NCBI GenBank assembly: GCA_014379515.1
Contig: JACMLR010000014.1
Span: 1-32,917 of the forward strand
Length of the DNA stretch: 32,917 bases
DNA from: Chitinophagaceae bacterium
GTDB lineage: Bacteria > Bacteroidota > Bacteroidia > Chitinophagales > Chitinophagaceae
Reading direction: 5' to 3'
The notes below the pieces were generated by a model. It was not told where the DNA came from and did not search any database. It saw only the letters and a program-made list of their open reading frames with translations. Both the position numbers and the translations under genes were made by a program. The stretch's first letter is position 1, and every line of letters begins with the position of its first letter. Positions 14,961 through 22,882 of this stretch are shown one piece after another.

Positions 14961-17327
14961 TTAGTCAATGAGGCGCTGACGATTTTTTTTCATGAAGGCC
15001 CATGCTCCAATGCCCGCTAAAACAACAAATGATAGCAGAAAATTCGGGTGCATTACCCCCGGATTATCATTGTTATCGTCAATGCCGCTTGCTACCGTTG
15101 CATATGCTGCATCCGTTTTTCCTGAGCTTCCTTCCTCATTTGCCATATCCCAATTTTCATGGCTCTTTCCTGTTAGGGATGTAAGTTGGAGCAATTCAGC
15201 TTTACGTCGTTGCTTTAAACCAACAAGGTATTTTCTGCCCTCGCTGCATGAAAAATCGCCTTCGGCAGGGTGGGTGATAATATATCTTGCCTGGTAGTTC
15301 TCTTTGTTAGGTGTTACCTGGAACACGAGATCCTGGGGGAATTGTTCCCGGTTATATCGGATATGCAAACGAGTGAAATAAACGTCAGGATTATAATCAG
15401 CCGCATCTTCATTATCTACATCGTCATAATTGTTCCAATCGCGCGTTAACCACCACACACCCGCTTGAATAAGGTCTTGCTCTCCCGGCGGATTGCCAAC
15501 GCACGGATCGCATTTGACATAATTTTTCGGACTAACATCCCATGCATACTCAAGCATCGAAATACTTTGACCTTCTTTTATCCACTGATGCTGGAACAGA
15601 TTACTATAAAAGGCACCGAAATTTTGCTTTACAAATAGCGGAACATTTTTCGCCGTGGGCAATTCGACACTACGATAATTGATGGTTTCGATACGACCCT
15701 TTTTTGTGAATGCATAAACGATCATATCCTGATCTCCGTCAGCATTGGCCATACCAAGACGGATGGGTAACATAAACTTGGGAGAGTTAAAACTGATTTG
15801 AATTGGACGAAGGAAATCGCCAGGTAGTTTTTTCTTTTCCGCAGCATTTACTTTTACCACGAAAAATTTCATGTTGCTTTTTACATAAGGTTCTAATACT
15901 TCTTCCGCTGCCGCGGGAAGTTTATATCCATTTTCTGTAAGCCATTCTTTTAATCCACCCGATTCTTTCGCGCTCAAAATTAGTATATCGTATTCCCCAA
16001 CGATATACTGTGCTTCAATTGTAACTGATTTTCTTTTTGCAGCGCCATATCCACTAACAACAACTTCATTCAGGGCAGAGGGAGCAAATTGCTTCATGTC
16101 GCTATCATAAGCCACCCTGCTACAGGGATTTTCGTCATAATATTCAACAAGCCTCGGCTTCGAATAATCATTCAGAATATTAAAGATGGATTGATTGACA
16201 ACTTTGATATCCTTTTTTTGCAATATAACGGGCACCGGTACGACCATTGCAAAGTCTTTGAAATTACCTTTGAAGTCGTTGTACATCGTTATCACGTTTT
16301 TATTGCCATCTCGTACTAATATTACCTGGCTTGTTTTATTTTTCAATGTGCCGTCAGCTTTGGCAACATAGAAGCCACAGAATGCAGCAACATCATGTGT
16401 CATCAACGTAGCGAGTAAAAACGTCGCCGCAATTTTTTTGAAGGATGGTTTCATTTTTGATTTTTTAAAAATTTGAAAGAGATTAAAGGCTTTTGATTGA
16501 TTCCACTCGAAGGTTGAATTTTTCCAGATACGATTCAGAATTGGAACGAGCGGGGCAGCAGCCACAAGCACCCATAACATTGTATTATATTTCCATTTGA
16601 ATGCAGATAAATAGAATGCAGTAGCTGCAATAAGTACCGCCCAGATAACCCGCGCCACAGGATGATTAGGTGCGGTCTTCGGATCACTTATCATGAAGAA
16701 GGTAAAGAGCAGGAGACTTCCGGTACCAACTGAATGAACAAAAAAGTCGAGCGGCCAACCTAAATAAACAACCTGTCGGAAAAACAGTAGTGATATGTAG
16801 GTGATCAAAAAAGCTAGGCTGACATCGAGCCGTTGCACTCTTGTGATAACGATTGTGCCGAGAGTAATAACAATGAAAAATATGACTGCATTACTTCCCC
16901 ACTGCCCTGGTGACAGCCACGCTTTGTCCGTAATTAATAGCATCACTACAATGGCAAACGCTGACGGGTTAAAAATATGCCTGCCATCGAATCGAAAAAG
17001 GAGCTTGCTCATTACCGTTAGGAATGCAGCAAAAAGACTTATATACCAGTAGTTTGTTTTCAACAGAAGGCAAAGGCTCATCGCACTAATTAACACACTG
17101 AATCCCCAAAGAGAAAAATGGTTGATCGTTAGCCATTTTTTTAGCCTGATTGAATCTGCAGCATACTGAAAAAGAAAGCAAGCAGAAATTGAAATCGAAT
17201 AATGAGGCCAGTCTGCCTGCCATCCAAGAAATAAAATTCCATAAGAAAGAAAAATTGTCTGGAAGATAACCTGGAACCATCGCGCATCCAGGCAAGAGTC
17301 TCTTACTGCCATAAACTGGTTTAGCAT
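14961..17327 (-). CDS. fusion: RnfD/NqrB-like membrane domain plus secreted DUF2330 domain
   Basis: A 788-residue protein in one uninterrupted frame. Residues 1-275 are a polytopic membrane domain resembling RnfD/NqrB (NQR2_RnfD_RnfE), with features such as FDGRHIFNPSAFAIVVMLL, the threonine-containing SVGTGSLLLFTFFMISDPKT segment and APNHPVARVIWAV. Around residue 292 comes a sequence that looks exactly like a signal peptide (MKPSFKKIAATFLLATLMTH), followed by a DUF2330 domain beginning AFCGFYVAKADGTLKNKTSQV. A C-terminal membrane helix (LLSFVVLAGIGAWAF) and basic tail follow. An internal ATG at 16454 could start the DUF2330 part alone. No other Rnf/Nqr subunits are present. Divergent from the ECF sigma gene with 73 bp between. 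Confidence 0.8.
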   Translation of the reverse strand: MLNQFMAVRDSCLDARWFQVIFQTIFLSYGILFLGWQADWPHYSISISACFLFQYAADSIRLKKWLTINHFSLWGFSVLISAMSLCLLLKTNYWYISLFAAFLTVMSKLLFRFDGRHIFNPSAFAIVVMLLITDKAWLSPGQWGSNAVIFFIVITLGTIVITRVQRLDVSLAFLITYISLLFFRQVVYLGWPLDFFVHSVGTGSLLLFTFFMISDPKTAPNHPVARVIWAVLIAATAFYLSAFKWKYNTMLWVLVAAAPLVPILNRIWKNSTFEWNQSKAFNLFQIFKKSKMKPSFKKIAATFLLATLMTHDVAAFCGFYVAKADGTLKNKTSQVILVRDGNKNVITMYNDFKGNFKDFAMVVPVPVILQKKDIKVVNQSIFNILNDYSKPRLVEYYDENPCSRVAYDSDMKQFAPSALNEVVVSGYGAAKRKSVTIEAQYIVGEYDILILSAKESGGLKEWLTENGYKLPAAAEEVLEPYVKSNMKFFVVKVNAAEKKKLPGDFLRPIQISFNSPKFMLPIRLGMANADGDQDMIVYAFTKKGRIETINYRSVELPTAKNVPLFVKQNFGAFYSNLFQHQWIKEGQSISMLEYAWDVSPKNYVKCDPCVGNPPGEQDLIQAGVWWLTRDWNNYDDVDNEDAADYNPDVYFTRLHIRYNREQFPQDLVFQVTPNKENYQARYIITHPAEGDFSCSEGRKYLVGLKQRRKAELLQLTSLTGKSHENWDMANEEGSSGKTDAAYATVASGIDDNNDNPGVMHPNFLLSFVVLAGIGAWAFMKKNRQRLID

Positions 17328-17400
17328 TGGATGTGCTTTTGCAAAAGATTACATAACGATGCTTAATCCATAAATAAATAAATGTTGAGATCAAAAGGTT

Positions 17401-18057
17401 ATGAACTGGGCGACAAAAGATTCTCCGGGTGATCACAAGCGTGCATCAAAAACCTTAATTTTCCGGAAATCTTCGGCGGAATTGAATGAACTGGAATTAA
17501 TTGACAGACTAAAGAAAGGGGATGAAAGTGCGTTTAAGCTAATTGTAGAAACCTGGCAGGATATGGTCTACAATACATCTCTTGGTATCGTCCAGCATTC
17601 TGAGGATGCGGAGGATGTAGCGCAAGAGGTATTCGTTCAAGTGTATGAGTCAATTGGCCAATTTAAAGGAGATTCAAAATTTTCCACCTGGTTATACCGG
17701 ATCGCCTTTACCAAATCACTCGATCACATCCGCAAAAAAAAGCGCAAGAAGCGATTTGCTTTCTTGCAAAGCCTTTTTGGAATTAATGATGAGGAGGTTC
17801 GGCATCAGCCTGATTTCCATCACCCCGGCGTCAGCATGGAAAACAAGGAAAAGGGGGCAGTTCTTTTCAGAGCGATAGAGAAATTACCCGATAATCAAAA
17901 GACAGCTTTTACCCTGCATAAGATTGAAGGCCTTAGCTATCAGGAAGTTGCAGAAATTATGGAATCAACGGTATCCTCCGTTGAGTCACTAATGCATCGG
18001 GCAAAGGGAAATCTCAAAAAGATCTTGAACGATTATTACCGAAATTTAAAAGAATAA
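17401..18057 (+). CDS. ECF RNA polymerase sigma factor
   Basis: A 218-residue extracytoplasmic-function sigma factor. Region 2 spans about residues 30-118, with DAEDVAQEVFVQVYESI (core binding) and STWLYRIAFTKSLDHIRKK (-10 recognition). Region 4 spans about 155-212, with LPDNQKTAFTLHKIEGLSYQEVAEIM and SSVESLMHRAKGNLKK as the helix-turn-helix for -35 recognition. A basic linker (KKKRKKR) joins them. About 30 residues precede region 2, so a later start is conceivable, but no better ATG exists. It heads a four-gene plus-strand set, and the two following membrane-anchored proteins suggest control by envelope signals. Autoregulation is usual for such operons; no promoter motif was identified. Confidence 0.93.
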   Translation: MNWATKDSPGDHKRASKTLIFRKSSAELNELELIDRLKKGDESAFKLIVETWQDMVYNTSLGIVQHSEDAEDVAQEVFVQVYESIGQFKGDSKFSTWLYRIAFTKSLDHIRKKKRKKRFAFLQSLFGINDEEVRHQPDFHHPGVSMENKEKGAVLFRAIEKLPDNQKTAFTLHKIEGLSYQEVAEIMESTVSSVESLMHRAKGNLKKILNDYYRNLKE

Positions 18058-18117
18058 GGCAAAAACTTTCAACAAGGTGCAAGTTTGATCACCTGTTAAC
18101 GTCAAAAAAATAGTAAT

Positions 18118-18459
18118 ATGACCAACCCCGAAAACATATCAAAACAGGTGGAAGAAACGCTTGCGAGCCTGGATCATATCGAGCGAGCAACGGCCAATCC
18201 ATTTTTGTATACCCGAATCATCGCCTCGTTGAAGTCTGATGGAGCAAAAGACTGGAGCTGGGCAGCTCGGTTTCTCAGCAGGCCAGTTATTGCGCTCGCA
18301 GCAGTTGTGGTAGTTATTATAATGAACGCGGTTGTTGTTTTTCAGTCTTCTGAAACGAGCCAGCTGCTTCCTGAAGAAGAGCAGATTTTTGCCAGCGAGT
18401 ATAACTATCCACAAACCACCGCTGATCGCTTCTACAGTGTAAATGATGAACAACCATGA
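18118..18459 (+). CDS. one-pass membrane protein, candidate anti-sigma factor
   Basis: A 113-residue protein with a soluble N-terminal part (residues 1-54), one transmembrane helix (about 55-75, RPVIALAAVVVVIIMNAVVVF) and a short acidic outer segment. Size, topology and position 60 bp after the ECF sigma gene suggest that the N-terminal part holds the sigma factor at the membrane. I see no zinc-binding HxxxCxxC motif, so it is not a ZAS-type anti-sigma factor. The last four bases, ATGA, overlap the start of the next gene, implying translational coupling. The anti-sigma role is inferred from context only. Confidence 0.75.
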   Translation: MTNPENISKQVEETLASLDHIERATANPFLYTRIIASLKSDGAKDWSWAARFLSRPVIALAAVVVVIIMNAVVVFQSSETSQLLPEEEQIFASEYNYPQTTADRFYSVNDEQP

Positions 18460-18965
18460 GTACGGGAGCAAGAAACAATAAGGCGCTGATTGGATTGGTG
18501 ATAATACTATTGCTCTCCAATCTTGCAGTACTTCTTTACTTTACTGTTTGGAACCGACGTCCTGAGCATAAGGGTGGCAAGGGCGATTTTTCGATTGTCG
18601 ATTACATGAAGAAAGAAGTTGGGTTTAACGAAGAGCAAACAAAACAGTTTCAACAACTACACGAACAAAATCGTGACTCACTCAAACTTATTGGGGATAG
18701 TATTCGTTCATCGAAAAATTCTTTGTATCGTTTGTTGAGGGAACCTGCCAACGATTCTTCGGTTGCGCAGGCCATTAATACCCTGTCTGTTCAACAGCAA
18801 CGAATGGAACTAACGATGTTTCGCCACTTCGGTCGGGTCCGATCTATTTGTAATCCGGAACAAAAAGTCAAATTAGATTCGATGGTCAACCGGATGAATA
18901 ATAAACCTGCGTTTTATCGCCGTAATGGAAATCAACGAACGGAAGGACAAAAAAAGAACTCTTAA
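18456..18965 (+). CDS. periplasmic sensor of the CpxP/Spy/CnrX type (heavy-metal resistance family)
   Basis: A 169-residue protein with an N-terminal membrane anchor (about residues 10-31) and a long helical periplasmic domain: YMKKEVGFNEEQTKQFQQLHEQNRDSLKLI, a helical hairpin, and NPEQKVKLDSMVNRM. This layout is that of the CnrX/ZraP/CpxP group annotated as periplasmic heavy-metal sensors. In the Cupriavidus CnrYXH system an analogous protein senses metal and releases the sigma factor through the anti-sigma protein. Few His or Met residues are placed as in CnrX, so metal sensing is not shown. It overlaps the preceding gene by four bases. The tail is basic and Asn/Gln-rich. Confidence 0.8.
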   Translation: MSTGARNNKALIGLVIILLLSNLAVLLYFTVWNRRPEHKGGKGDFSIVDYMKKEVGFNEEQTKQFQQLHEQNRDSLKLIGDSIRSSKNSLYRLLREPANDSSVAQAINTLSVQQQRMELTMFRHFGRVRSICNPEQKVKLDSMVNRMNNKPAFYRRNGNQRTEGQKKNS

Positions 18966-19047
18966 CAGTGCAGTAAATATAGAGGGCACAGGTTTTTTTT
19001 CGTCTTCACATCTAACAACAAACAATTAATTTAATTAAACAGTCAGT

Positions 19048-19425
19048 ATGAAAAACAGAATCATTCTTGTAGCATTACTTCTTGTTGGATTTATTGCTGC
19101 AAACGCACAGGGTCCACAACGCCGTACAATTGAAGAAAGAGTAAAGACGATCCATGAAAAAATGGATAGCGCCTTCAAGCCGGCTGCTGAGAAACTTACA
19201 GAGATCGATGCAATCTTTACCGATTATTATAAAGCCTCTGATAAAGCGCGCGAGGAATTAATGGCAGGGGGTGCTCGTCCTGACCGCGATGCGATGATGG
19301 CTAAAATGGAACCCATCACTACAGAACGTGATACTAAACTGAAAAAAGTTCTCGGTGAAGATCAGTTCAAAAAATGGAAGGATGAAATTGAGCCTTCTAT
19401 GCGCCCGCAACGCAGGCAGCAGTAA
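19048..19425 (+). CDS. small secreted helical protein, Spy/CpxP-like
   Basis: A 125-residue protein with a clear Sec signal peptide (MKNRIILVALLLVGFIAANA, cleavage before QG). The mature part is charged and helical: RTIEERVKTIHEKMDSAF, KLTEIDAIFTDYY, then ERDTKLKKVLGEDQFKKWKDE, and an Arg/Gln-rich end. The LGEDQFKKWKDE segment is typical of Spy/CpxP-like periplasmic proteins (LTxxQ type). It is last in the ECF sigma cluster, 82 bp after the sensor gene, and is followed by a strong terminator. It could be a chaperone-like effector of the envelope response; this is inference from family and context. Confidence 0.75.
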   Translation: MKNRIILVALLLVGFIAANAQGPQRRTIEERVKTIHEKMDSAFKPAAEKLTEIDAIFTDYYKASDKAREELMAGGARPDRDAMMAKMEPITTERDTKLKKVLGEDQFKKWKDEIEPSMRPQRRQQ

Positions 19426-19449
19426 TGCAAAGGATTTAAAAATCATACA

Positions 19450-19475
19450 AGCACGGAATCTTCCGTGCTTTTTTT
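19450..19475 (+). terminator. Rho-independent terminator of the ECF sigma cluster
   Basis: AGCACGGAA and TTCCGTGCT form a perfect 9-bp inverted repeat with a very short loop, followed by six T residues on the plus strand. It lies 24 bp after the small secreted protein's stop codon and closes the sigma-factor cluster. Confidence 0.88.
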
Positions 19476-19544
19476 ATGCCCATGGTTTGTGATGAGCGGT
19501 CCAGCCTATTGCGGTTCCGTACGGTCTGCTCTAAAAATGGTGTT

Positions 19545-20070
19545 ATGAAATTATTCCTGGTATTATTAATCACTGCAACAACTACAACTGCACAACTGCC
19601 CTGCTCCCGCCCCGAATATCGCCAGTTCGATTTCTGGATCGGCCATTGGGAAGCCTTTGGAACGAATGGCAAAAAAGCAGGTGACAGTAATCCTCGACAG
19701 CTGTATTATACTTGAGGAGTGGACGAGTGCAGGGGTTGTCCAAGGATTACGATACGCTGGTAAAAGCTTCAAAACCTTCAATGCAGTTACTAAACAATGG
19801 CAGCAAACCTGGGTGGATAACACTGGAGGTAGTACCGAATACCTGTCAGGGAAAAGCGAAAAAGATAATATCGTTTTCAAAACGGGGCGGTTTAAATTTC
19901 ATCCCGACACGATGGCTATAAGGAAACTTAGCTTTTACAAACTTTCGGATGATCGTGTCCGGCAACATGATGAGATTTCAAAGGACGATGAAAAAACGTG
20001 GACAACCGATGCGTTCTTGATTACCGGCGGAAGAAATGACAAGCGGCTACAGCTTGCTGTGGCCAATTGA
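19545..20070 (+). pseudogene. frameshifted secreted protein of a Bacteroidota family (CSRPEYRQFDFWIGHWE)
   Basis: The ATG at 19545 opens a signal peptide (MKLFLVLLITATTTTA) followed by CSRPEYRQFDFWIGHWEAFG. This frame stops at 19715. The rest of the protein (VTVILDSCIILEEWTSAG, then GKSFKTFNAVTKQWQQTWVD and the C-terminus) continues in a different frame to 20070. The break lies between about 19670 and 19695, next to a run of six A residues at 19671-19676. The two halves read together as one approximately 170-residue protein of a conserved secreted family, related in style to DUF1579. Either the gene is inactivated or the base call in the A run is wrong. Function unknown. Confidence 0.75.
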
Positions 20071-20090
20071 TTAACTTAAATAAAAATTGT

Positions 20091-20594
20091 ATGAACCGCA
20101 AATCCTTTCTCCGCAATTTTTCAATTGGTGCAGGCGTACTCATCGCAGCACCGGTAAGTACGATCGCTCAAGATGCAACACCAGCACCATTACCCGCCGA
20201 TAAAGTGAAAGAGTTTATTGGTGCGGGACATAACAATCTTGCAAAAGTGAAAACATTACTTCTCGAGTTTCCTAACTTGCTGTACGCGACGTGGGATTGG
20301 GGTGGGGGCGATTTCGAAACCGCGCTTGAAGGAGCAGGGCATGTAGGAACGAAAGACGTTGCCAACTTTCTTATTGACCAGGGAGCACGTACAAATCTTT
20401 TTGTATTAACAATGTTGGGTAAAACACAGATAGTAAAAGCATACCTCAATGAATACCCGCAGTACCTAAATGCGCGGGGTCCGCACGGTTTTACACTTCT
20501 TCATCATGCGCAACGAGGCGGTGAGGATGCAAAAGAGTTACTCGATTATTTACAGAGCAGGGGACTAAAAGAAACCCGCGTAAAAATAGGTTAG
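20091..20594 (+). CDS. secreted ankyrin-repeat protein
   Basis: A 167-residue protein with an N-terminal export signal (MNRKSFLRNFSIGAGVLIAA, cleavage near STIAQ). The NRKSFLRNF start resembles a weak Tat signal but lacks the twin Arg. The mature part contains about three ankyrin-like repeats: NNLAKVKTLLLEFPNLLYATWDWGG, GHVGTKDVANFLIDQGARTN, and GKTQIVKAYLNEYPQYLNARGPHGFTLLHHA. These modules bind proteins; the partner is unknown. The ATG at 20091 is chosen over an upstream TTG that overlaps the previous stop. It lies in a run of small plus-strand genes with short gaps. Confidence 0.83.
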   Translation: MNRKSFLRNFSIGAGVLIAAPVSTIAQDATPAPLPADKVKEFIGAGHNNLAKVKTLLLEFPNLLYATWDWGGGDFETALEGAGHVGTKDVANFLIDQGARTNLFVLTMLGKTQIVKAYLNEYPQYLNARGPHGFTLLHHAQRGGEDAKELLDYLQSRGLKETRVKIG

Positions 20595-20615
20595 TATAAC
20601 ACTCAATCTTAAAAC

Positions 20616-21005
20616 ATGATTTTTAAACATGCAATCAGTTGGTTCGAAATTCCGACAACTGATATTGAAAGGGCAACCAAATTTTACGAAACAATTTTTG
20701 ACATCAAGATGAATCCGCTCGACGTCGCGCAATTCAAAATGCGAATGTTCCCTCTTGAAGACATGGCAACGGGTATTGGCGGTGCACTAATGCAGGTGTC
20801 TGATGGATTTTATAAACCGTCAGCGACCGATGGTCCGCTGGTTTATCTGAATGCCAATCCGGACGTTCAATTGATTTTAGACAAAATAGAAGAAGCAGGC
20901 GGCAGTATTCTCGTGCCCAAAACATTAATATCACCAGAGTATGGATATATGGCAGTGTTTTTGGATTCAGAAGGAAATCGGGTAGCCCTTCATTCGACAC
21001 CTTAA
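20616..21005 (+). CDS. VOC family protein (glyoxalase/bleomycin-resistance-like)
   Basis: A 129-residue single vicinal-oxygen-chelate domain. The family pattern is clear: HAISWFEIPTTDIERATKFYETIF at the N-terminus, the paired beta-alpha-beta-beta-beta modules, VYLNANPDVQLILDKIEEAGGSILVPKT, and the closing GYMAVFLDSEGNRVALHS. Possible metal ligands are His5 and the C-terminal residues around the last strand, but catalysis is not shown. Many such small VOC proteins have no known substrate. It starts 21 bp after the ankyrin gene and ends 9 bp before the AHSA1-like gene, so cotranscription is likely. Confidence 0.88.
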   Translation: MIFKHAISWFEIPTTDIERATKFYETIFDIKMNPLDVAQFKMRMFPLEDMATGIGGALMQVSDGFYKPSATDGPLVYLNANPDVQLILDKIEEAGGSILVPKTLISPEYGYMAVFLDSEGNRVALHSTP

Positions 21006-21014
21006 CCTAATGCA

Positions 21015-21521
21015 ATGCCGTCAGAAATTAATTGGTCACAATTTGTAGTGCGTGTTAATATCAATAACGTTGCGATAGAAAAACTTTATTGGTGCTGGGC
21101 CACGCGCGCAGGAATGGAGCATTGGTTCTTGCGAACCTGTGAATACAAAACTGCAGATGGTGTTGTGAAAAAAGACAAAGATCAGGTTTGCACAGGCGAT
21201 TCCTATAAATGGCATTGGCATGGGTATGGAGATGACTCCGTGGAATATGGTACCATTCTCGATTGTAACAACAAAGATCACCTCAAATTCAGTTTTGGAA
21301 AAGCTGGCAATTGTGCGATAGAAATTTTGAAAGAAGACGATCAAACGATTGTCCAATTAACGCAGGGCGATATCCCCAACGACGACTTAAGCAGGATGAA
21401 TTACCATGTAGGGTGTAAGAGCGGTTGGACTTTTCATCTCGCCAATATGAAATCAATTCTTGAAGGAGGTATTGATCTTCGAAACAAAAACATCAAGATA
21501 AAAAATATGTTGAATTCCTAA
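21015..21521 (+). CDS. AHSA1/SRPBCC domain protein
   Basis: A 168-residue protein with the SRPBCC fold of the AHSA1 type (activator of Hsp90 ATPase homologue 1-like). Recognisable parts are the N-terminal strand and helix (VVRVNINNVAIEKLYWCWATRAGMEHWFL), the central strands (DSYKWHWHGYGDDSVEYGTIL, then FSFGKAGNCAIEIL) and the C-terminal helix (GCKSGWTFHLANMKSILEGGIDLR), which covers the ligand cavity in this fold. Bacterial members rarely have a known role; many bind small hydrophobic molecules. It lacks a signal peptide. It follows the VOC gene by 9 bp. Confidence 0.85.
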   Translation: MPSEINWSQFVVRVNINNVAIEKLYWCWATRAGMEHWFLRTCEYKTADGVVKKDKDQVCTGDSYKWHWHGYGDDSVEYGTILDCNNKDHLKFSFGKAGNCAIEILKEDDQTIVQLTQGDIPNDDLSRMNYHVGCKSGWTFHLANMKSILEGGIDLRNKNIKIKNMLNS

Positions 21522-21610
21522 GCGAAATAACGTCCTGCACGAATTATTATCTTTTACTTCGTGTTCGAAATTATTACAGGATTTAAAATTTATGCTTCAA
21601 AAAAATTAGT

Positions 21611-22135
21611 ATGAAAAAACTGCTATCACTCGTAACCGTTATAATGCTTGTATCAACTGCACAATCCCAATTGGCTGATTCTCTCAAGGCTTATTTGATA
21701 AAGGATTGGGAACGCGCTAAACTTTACACCAAAGAATATCTTGATGCGATGCCGAAGGATAAATATGATTTTCGCGCACAGGATTCTGTTCGAACCTTTG
21801 CTCAGCAAATGCTTCATTTGGCGCAAGCCACCGTTGGCCTTTCAGCGAATGCAACCGGCAAACAGCGTTGGACTGGTCAGTTGGAAGCAAGACAAACTGC
21901 GCAGTCTGCTGACTCCGTTGTTTATTATGTGATGGCTAGTTATGATTTTGCTATCGAAGGAATAAAAAGCATGAATACGTCGCAGTTTCTCGAGCGCGCG
22001 GGAACGGGCCGCTTCCAGGAAACAAAGTTGGGTTGGTTGTTGAAAGCATTTGAACATCAAACGCATCATCGGGGACAAGCTACTATTTACATCAGGCTGC
22101 TCGGCATCAAACCGCCGAATGAAAAATTATTCTAA
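21611..22135 (+). CDS. secreted DinB-like protein
   Basis: A 174-residue protein with a Sec signal peptide (MKKLLSLVTVIMLVSTAQSQ) followed by a DinB/YfiT-like four-helix bundle. The metal-binding histidine pattern is visible: QQMLHLAQA in the second helix and EHQTHHRGQATIYIRLLG in the last one, the classic HxxHHRGQ end. DinB-family proteins include metal-dependent thiol S-transferases, but most members are uncharacterised. Export from the cytoplasm is unusual for the wider family though seen in Bacteroidota. A hairpin at 22142-22178 directly follows the gene. Confidence 0.87.
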   Translation: MKKLLSLVTVIMLVSTAQSQLADSLKAYLIKDWERAKLYTKEYLDAMPKDKYDFRAQDSVRTFAQQMLHLAQATVGLSANATGKQRWTGQLEARQTAQSADSVVYYVMASYDFAIEGIKSMNTSQFLERAGTGRFQETKLGWLLKAFEHQTHHRGQATIYIRLLGIKPPNEKLF

Positions 22136-22141
22136 ATAAAA

Positions 22142-22178
22142 ATGGTTGTGGCTGTTCTATTCAATCAGCCACAACCAT
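22142..22178 (-). terminator. long perfect hairpin, terminator of the DUF1579 gene
   Basis: ATGGTTGTGGCTG and CAGCCACAACCAT form a perfect 13-bp stem around an 11-base loop. On the minus strand it is followed by TTTTATTTA, 14 bp after the stop codon of the DUF1579 gene. It may also stop transcription from the DinB-like gene on the other strand, although no T-run follows on that side. Confidence 0.8.
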
Positions 22179-22191
22179 CTTGTTGATCATG

Positions 22192-22845
22192 TTATTTGCG
22201 TCGGGAAAATGTGCCTTCCATAAACTTCATTTCTTTCCCATCCATCCCTGCTCCATACATCGTGAGTATCTGCGTATTTGAATCGACGATTTTTAATACC
22301 TGTCGGATTTCCGTGTCTTTACCTGTTACCGGGTCGGTTTGATTACCACTTAAACTCAATGTCTTTGAATTTTCATCCCAGTCGCCGGTCATAAACACGA
22401 TCCCTGAACTTGAGTTATCGATCCACGTACTCACGAATTTCTTCTTTCCGTTGTCGAAACCCAGGAGCGACTTTCCTTCGAACGGAGCACCAAACATTGA
22501 TCCGGTCCATTTGCTTTCCTGGAAAAGCCCATTTGCCGCTGTCTTACTTACCATCGTGGCGCGACTAACCATTGGTCGGGAGCCCGGATCCATCCATTGA
22601 GAAACCTCGCCTGTCCATGTTCCATCCCAGGAGCGTATCAACTGATGCTTTGTGGAAGGAACTTTGAAATCATTCCATGCCTTTGCGATAGCAGCAGTAT
22701 CCAATACGGCAGAAGATTTTACCGGGCTATCGAGAGTTGCGACCAGACCGGAGTCAACGGGTGTTTCTTTCTTGGTTGCCGCGTCGTTATTACAACTCGA
22801 CACTGTAATTGCAAAAATCGCAAGTGCAGGGATTAGCTTTTTCAT
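22192..22845 (-). CDS. DUF1579 family lipoprotein
   Basis: A 217-residue lipoprotein: MKKLIPALAIFAITVSSC with the lipobox Cys at residue 18. After an Ala/Ser-rich linker, the domain (IRSWDGTWTGEVSQWMDPGS, NGLFQESKWTGSMFGAPFEGK, GFDNGKKKFVSTWIDNSSSG, TLSLSGNQTDPVTGK) matches DUF1579, a beta-barrel family of unknown function. Upstream frame extension to 22932 runs into the preceding gene without a signal peptide, so the ATG at 22845 is chosen. It starts 37 bp after the stop of the amidohydrolase gene, indicating a two-gene operon of surface lipoproteins. Substrate or ligand unknown. Confidence 0.87.
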   Translation of the reverse strand: MKKLIPALAIFAITVSSCNNDAATKKETPVDSGLVATLDSPVKSSAVLDTAAIAKAWNDFKVPSTKHQLIRSWDGTWTGEVSQWMDPGSRPMVSRATMVSKTAANGLFQESKWTGSMFGAPFEGKSLLGFDNGKKKFVSTWIDNSSSGIVFMTGDWDENSKTLSLSGNQTDPVTGKDTEIRQVLKIVDSNTQILTMYGAGMDGKEMKFMEGTFSRRK

Positions 22846-22882
22846 ATTGTTAGTTTTGGTTTTTTTGATTGGTGTGGCGCTG

